This document shows, piece after piece, positions 5,227 to 8,467 of a DNA stretch of 8,467 bases. Source of the stretch: Actinomycetes bacterium (GTDB taxonomy: Bacteria; Actinomycetota; Actinomycetes; Streptosporangiales; Streptosporangiaceae); NCBI GenBank assembly GCA_025964635.1, contig JAOPYP010000131.1, forward strand, positions 1 through 8,467, read 5' to 3'. Numbering within the stretch: position 1 is the stretch's first letter; every line of letters starts with the position of its first letter. Under the pieces are notes generated by a model. It saw nothing but the letters and a program-made list of their open reading frames with translations. It was not told where the DNA came from and ran no database searches. Made by a program: the position numbers and the translations under genes.

Positions 5227-5880
5227 CTACGGCTGCGGCAGTGCTGCTTCCCCGTCCCGGTCGGCGAGCCACGTGCCGACCCGGCTGGCCAGCTCGGACA
5301 GGGGCGCGATGAGCTGGGGATCCGCCTGCTCGATCGCAGCGCGGGGCATGCCGGGGAACAGGGCCTCGGCCGGATCCTGCACCAGGGCCAGGCCGCCCGC
5401 CCGGCCTACCGCGGCCAGCCCGGCCGCCCCGTCGTCCATGGTGCCGGACAGGACCATGCCGCAGCACGCCGCCCCGAAGGCCCCGGCCGCGCTGCGCAGC
5501 AGGACGTCCGCGGACGGACGGTGCCCGTGGTCCCGCGGATCGGCCAGCACGCGGGCCCGGCTTTCAGACACGGCCAGGTGCCGGTCCGGTGGCGCGACCA
5601 GGATGACCCCTCCGGCCAGCGGCTCACCATCGGCTGGGTGGCGGGCCGGCAGCGGCCCCGCGCGGGACAGGATCTCCGGGAGCACGGTGGGGCCGGCCGG
5701 CGGGATGTGCAGGACGACGAGGACCGCCGCCGGAAAGTCCCCGGGCAGCATGGACACCAGCGCCCGGAGGGCCTCAACCCCGCCAGCAGACGCTGCGACG
5801 GCCACGACGGCCGGAGGCCCGGCCGTCGGCTGCTCGGTCGTGATACCGCCTCCTATGCCGCCGGGAATCAGGAAATGCAT
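5227..5880 (-). CDS. Stand-alone CheB methylesterase catalytic domain
   Basis: A 217-residue protein consisting only of the CheB catalytic domain (about 24-205). The catalytic triad is visible: S31 in VAASAGGVEAL (28-38), H58 in VLVVLHIPP (53-61) and D150 in LSGTMDDGAAGL (144-155). The APPDRHL motif (96-102) is also present. It would hydrolyse glutamyl methyl esters or deamidate glutamine on a receptor-like substrate, countering the neighbouring CheR. The N-terminal response-regulator domain of classical CheB is absent, so phosphorylation by CheA is not the control route. Its ATG overlaps the end of the STAS gene by 13 bases, with GGAGGA directly before the ATG, which suggests translational coupling. 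No chemoreceptor, CheA or CheW gene is in view, so chemotaxis is unlikely to be its job. Confidence 0.9.
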   Translation of the reverse strand: MHFLIPGGIGGGITTEQPTAGPPAVVAVAASAGGVEALRALVSMLPGDFPAAVLVVLHIPPAGPTVLPEILSRAGPLPARHPADGEPLAGGVILVAPPDRHLAVSESRARVLADPRDHGHRPSADVLLRSAAGAFGAACCGMVLSGTMDDGAAGLAAVGRAGGLALVQDPAEALFPGMPRAAIEQADPQLIAPLSELASRVGTWLADRDGEAALPQP

Positions 5881-6350
5881 TCCTCCAGCACCACGCCGGG
5901 CGTCGCGTCCCAGCCGAGAATCTGCAGCAGCCGCTGCAGGTGCCCCGGCAGATGGGCGAGCACGATCTGCTCGATGGCGCCCTGGCCGCAGCCTGTCCCG
6001 CTCGCCAGGGAAATGATGGCCCGCAGCCCGGCCACGTCGCAGTAGCGGACGTGGGCCAGATCGATCTGGATCCGGCGTTCTCCGCCCCGGGAGGCCCGGG
6101 CCAGGGCCTCGGTGAGGCAGGGATACGTCGATTCGTCGATGTCACCCGCGAGCTGAAGCACCGGCGGAGGCCAGGTGAACGAGACCCGGAGGGGGCTGGC
6201 GCGGTCGTCCGGCGGGACCCGGGGCAGCCACGCGTTCCCCGGGGAGGCGGAGGCGCCCTCGCCGCGGCGGATCACCCGGGCGCCCGATGCCGCCGGGAAG
6301 GAGAACGTAGGGAATTCGCCACACGCCTGACCGGAAACCCAGCTGTTCAC
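5868..6350 (-). CDS. STAS-domain protein (anti-sigma-factor antagonist-like), no phospho-serine
   Basis: A 160-residue protein with an N-terminal tail (1-60) of no recognised domain and a STAS domain at about 62-156. VLQLAGDIDES (64-74) and the core IQIDLAHVRYCDVAGLRAII (94-113) match the SpoIIAA/RsbV fold. The usual phosphorylated serine of D-S-S-G is replaced: the motif is D105-V106-A107-G108. A kinase-controlled switch like RsbV/RsbW is therefore unlikely for this copy; it may bind a partner constitutively or sense something else. GTG at 6350 is chosen because GGAG lies 5 bases upstream. It is first in the operon with CheB (13-base overlap) and CheR-PAS and follows a sigma-B/F-like promoter. 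Family is clear; partner unknown. Confidence 0.85.
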   Translation of the reverse strand: MNSWVSGQACGEFPTFSFPAASGARVIRRGEGASASPGNAWLPRVPPDDRASPLRVSFTWPPPVLQLAGDIDESTYPCLTEALARASRGGERRIQIDLAHVRYCDVAGLRAIISLASGTGCGQGAIEQIVLAHLPGHLQRLLQILGWDATPGVVLEECIS

Positions 6351-6419
6351 GTCAGCTCCGCAGCACTCAAGCGCAGTCGTCGGAGCTGGGTTGACAACTA
6401 CCGCGGGTATTTCCCGACT

Positions 6420-6443
6420 GTACCCCGCGTACGGCGGCTAAAC
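6420..6443 (-). promoter_or_regulatory. Sigma-B/F-like stress promoter of the STAS-CheB-CheR operon
   Basis: The minus strand reads GTTT (6443-6440), 14 bases, then GGGTAC (6425-6420). This fits the actinobacterial general-stress sigma factor consensus GTTT-N14-16-GGGTA(C/T) completely. Transcription would begin around 6410-6414, giving a leader of about 60 bases before the GTG at 6350. The sequence match is direct; use by a particular sigma factor is inferred. Confidence 0.55.
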
Positions 6444-6462
6444 GGTGTCCCGCTGAAGGGCC

Positions 6463-6489
6463 CCGCCGGCGGACAGGAGCTCCCGGCGG
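6463..6489. other. Hairpin in the divergent intergenic region
   Basis: CCGCCGG (6463-6469) pairs with CCGGCGG (6483-6489) around a 13-base loop holding GGAGCTC. It sits between the minus-strand STAS operon and the plus-strand oxidoreductase (intergenic 6351-6538). It could be a regulatory site or leader structure of either; I see no clear promoter for the oxidoreductase gene in this region. Confidence 0.25.
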
Positions 6490-6538
6490 CGGGCATGCGG
6501 CGGGAATAAGCACCGGGGGCGCGGGACTGCTACCGGAC

Positions 6539-7477
6539 ATGAGAGCGGTAGGAATCACCGAGTTCGGCGGGCCCGAGGCCCTGCACGTCGTGGAGCTTCC
6601 CGAGCCGCAGGCCGGCCCGGGCGAGATGCGGATCCGGGTCCGCGCGGCGGCGGTCAACCCGACCGACACCCTGATCCGCAGCGGGGCCCGCGCCCAGCAG
6701 CTGACGGACATCCCGCCGCCGTACGTGCCGGGCATGGACGTGGCCGGGGTACTCGACCAGATCGGCGAGGACGTGGCCACCGACCTGCGGATCGGCGAGC
6801 GCGTGATGGCCATCGTGGTGCCGTCGGGGTCGCATGGGGCCTACTCCGAGTTCGTGGTGGTCCCGGCCGGGTCGGTGGCCCGGGCGCCCGCCGGCGCGAC
6901 GGACGCCGAGGCGGCCACGCTGCCGATGAACGGCCTGACCGTGCGGCTGGCCCTGGACGTGCTCGACCTCCAGCCCGGCCAGACGCTCGCGGTCAGCGGC
7001 GCGGCCGGTGCGGTGGGCGGCTACGCGGTCCAGCTGGGCAAGGCGGCGGGCCTGCGCGTGATCGCCGACGCGGCCCCCGGCGACGAGCAGCTCGTCAGGG
7101 AGCTGGGCGCCGACGTGGTCGTGCCCCGGGGCGATGACTTCGGCGCCCAGGTCCGGGCGGTGGTCCCGGAGGGGGCGGACGCCGTCATCGACGGCGCGCT
7201 CCTGGACCACCTGGCCATCCCCGCGGCGCGGGACGGCGGCCGGATCGCGACCGTCCGCGGGTTCCGGGGCACACAGGAACGCGGCACCACCTGCCATCCC
7301 GTGCTGGTCCGCAGCTACGCACGCGAGCAGGCCAAGCTCGACCAGCTGCGCCAGCAGGCCGAAGACGGCCAGATCACGCTGCGGGTGGCCGCGGCCTGGC
7401 CGGCGGATCAGGCCGCGGAGGCGCACCGCCGGCTCGAGGCCGGCGGGGTCCGGGGCCGGCTGGTCCTGGAGTTCTGA
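6539..7477 (+). CDS. Zinc-independent NADP-dependent oxidoreductase (quinone oxidoreductase-like MDR)
   Basis: A 312-residue medium-chain dehydrogenase/reductase. The start MRAVGITEFGGPEALHVVE (1-19) is typical of quinone reductase-like members. Residues 27-110 are the GroES-like catalytic domain (VRAAAVNPTDTLIRSG at 34-49, VPGMDVAGV at 63-71), and residues 130-260 the Rossmann domain with the nucleotide loop VSGAAGAVGGYAVQL (152-166). The catalytic and structural zinc cysteines of alcohol dehydrogenases are absent. It probably reduces quinones or activated double bonds with NADPH; the substrate is not predictable. No Shine-Dalgarno is visible before the ATG and no convincing -10 element was found. 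The neighbours (divergent STAS operon, downstream epimerase) do not define its pathway. Confidence 0.9.
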   Translation: MRAVGITEFGGPEALHVVELPEPQAGPGEMRIRVRAAAVNPTDTLIRSGARAQQLTDIPPPYVPGMDVAGVLDQIGEDVATDLRIGERVMAIVVPSGSHGAYSEFVVVPAGSVARAPAGATDAEAATLPMNGLTVRLALDVLDLQPGQTLAVSGAAGAVGGYAVQLGKAAGLRVIADAAPGDEQLVRELGADVVVPRGDDFGAQVRAVVPEGADAVIDGALLDHLAIPAARDGGRIATVRGFRGTQERGTTCHPVLVRSYAREQAKLDQLRQQAEDGQITLRVAAAWPADQAAEAHRRLEAGGVRGRLVLEF

Positions 7478-7490
7478 CCGCGGCCGGCCA

Positions 7491-7510
7491 GTGCCGCACC
7501 TGCCCGGCAC
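7491..7510 (+). terminator. Hairpin after the oxidoreductase gene
   Basis: GTGCCG (7491-7496) and CGGCAC (7505-7510) form a 6-bp stem with an 8-base loop, 14 bases after the stop codon. No T-run follows. The following gene has its own -10-like element, which supports a transcription break here. Confidence 0.4.
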
Positions 7511-7529
7511 ATCAACGCCAGAGCGCTGC

Positions 7530-7535
7530 TAGCTT
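7530..7535 (+). promoter_or_regulatory. -10 element, likely leaderless promoter of the epimerase gene
   Basis: TAGCTT matches TANNNT and lies 8 bases before the ATG at 7544. There is no Shine-Dalgarno sequence. This is the same arrangement as upstream of the WYL gene, and indicates a leaderless or near-leaderless transcript. No clear -35 is seen. Confidence 0.4.
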
Positions 7536-7543
7536 TACCGGTC

Positions 7544-8467
7544 ATGACTGAACCTGTGGTGACGGCTCCCCAGCGCGTCCTGGTCACCGGCGGAGCCGGT
7601 TTCGTGGGCGCGACCCTGGTCCGGCGGCTCGCCGGCAGCGGGCACTCGGTCCGCGTGTTCGACAACTATTCGGCCGGCAACCCCGCGTACCTGGACGGCG
7701 TGGGGGCTGAGCTGGTGGAGGGCGACATCCGCGACGCGGGGGCGCTCGACGCCGCGCTCGCCGGGATCGAGTCGGTCATCCACCTGGCCGCGGCCGGCTC
7801 GGTCGTGATGTCCGTGGCCGACCCGGTGATGAACTTCGAGGCCAACGTGCTCGGCACGTTCCGGGTGCTGGACGCGGCCCGGCGGGCCGGCCTGGAGCGG
7901 GTGGTCCTGGCCTCCACCGGCGGCGCGCTCATCGGCGACGCGCTGCCCCCGGTCAACGAGTTCTCGCTGCCCAAGCCGATCTCGCCGTACGGCGCGAGCA
8001 AGCTCGCCGGGGAAGGATACGCGCACGCCTTCGCCAAGTCCTTCGGGCTGCGCACGGTGGCGCTGCGGTTCGCCAACGTCTACGGGCCGTGGAGCGGGCA
8101 CAAGAAGGGCGCGATGACCGTGTTCTTCCGGGCCCTGCACTCCGGCCAGCCCATCGTGATCTACGGCGACGGCACCTCGTCCCGGGACTACACCCACGTG
8201 GACGACATCGCCCGCGCGCTGCAGCTGGGGCTGGAGGGCGACGTGCCCGGCGGGACGGTCCTGCACATCGCCTCCGGCGTGGAGACCACCATCACCGAGC
8301 TGGCCGACCTGTGCCGGAACGCGGCGGGGAAGCCGGACCACCCGATCGAGTACCAGCCCCGGCGGGTCGGTGAGGTGGACCGCAACTTCGCCACCTACGA
8401 CCTGGCCAAGCAGGTGCTCGGCTACACGCCCGGCATCAGCCGGCAAGATGGCATCGCCCAGACCTGG
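7544..8467 (+). CDS. NAD-dependent nucleotide-sugar epimerase/dehydratase (extended SDR), 3' end cut by the window
   Basis: Three hundred and eight residues are visible with no stop before the window ends. The Rossmann motif is VTGGAGFVG (14-22), with acidic D40 after the second strand pointing to NAD. The active site has S124-T125 in LASTGGAL (122-129) and Y149-x3-K153 in SPYGASK (147-153). RFANVYGPW (175-183) and RDYTHVDDIARAL (214-226) are the standard substrate-domain motifs of UDP-glucose 4-epimerase-like and related sugar enzymes. Family members are usually slightly over 300 residues, so only a short C-terminal part is probably missing. It acts on nucleotide sugars for cell-wall or glycan synthesis; the exact substrate cannot be told. 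It may start a sugar-metabolism group to the right of the window. Confidence 0.9.
   Translation, partial: MTEPVVTAPQRVLVTGGAGFVGATLVRRLAGSGHSVRVFDNYSAGNPAYLDGVGAELVEGDIRDAGALDAALAGIESVIHLAAAGSVVMSVADPVMNFEANVLGTFRVLDAARRAGLERVVLASTGGALIGDALPPVNEFSLPKPISPYGASKLAGEGYAHAFAKSFGLRTVALRFANVYGPWSGHKKGAMTVFFRALHSGQPIVIYGDGTSSRDYTHVDDIARALQLGLEGDVPGGTVLHIASGVETTITELADLCRNAAGKPDHPIEYQPRRVGEVDRNFATYDLAKQVLGYTPGISRQDGIAQTW

Noticed and set aside
6391..6410. TTGACA (6391-6396) and GGGTAT (6405-6410) on the plus strand as a promoter for the oxidoreductase gene
   Set aside because: No TANNNT occurs 16-18 bases after TTGACA, and no GTTT-like box lies 14-16 bases before GGGTAT. The distance to the ATG is also long.

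Overview
The window is very GC-rich, with gene starts that mix strong GGAGG-type ribosome sites and leaderless-looking starts. Its protein families (WYL regulator, Rv2629-like baeRF, ANTAR, STAS, split CheB/CheR with PAS) point to a high-GC actinomycete, probably a soil filamentous lineage. The genus cannot be fixed from this sequence.

Layout. Positions 1-117 hold no gene I can support, but they carry several strong hairpins. A minus-strand pair follows: a VOC (glyoxalase-fold) protein (118-480) downstream of a WYL-type HTH regulator (575-1519). The regulator carries an unusual charged linker encoded by a 15-bp tandem repeat. Divergent from it is a baeRF family 2 / Rv2629-like protein (1634-2737, +), followed by a small ANTAR RNA-binding protein (2875-3282, +). 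Converging on these from the right is a minus-strand operon: STAS protein (6350-5868), stand-alone CheB methylesterase (5880-5227) and CheR methyltransferase-PAS-coiled coil-PAS protein (5145-3304). A good sigma-B/F-like promoter (GTTT-N14-GGGTAC, 6420-6443) precedes this operon. To the right on the plus strand are a zinc-independent quinone-oxidoreductase-type MDR enzyme (6539-7477) and an NAD-dependent sugar epimerase/dehydratase (7544 to the window end, 3' truncated).

How it may work together. The region reads as stress and regulatory genes rather than a metabolic pathway. The central operon is the most interesting part. It holds an intact-looking methyltransferase/methylesterase pair with sensory PAS domains and a STAS protein lacking the usual phospho-acceptor serine, but no chemoreceptor, CheA, CheW or flagellar gene in view. 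This suggests a methylation-based signalling switch outside chemotaxis, probably induced by general stress. That interpretation is inference; the domain calls and promoter match are read directly from the sequence.
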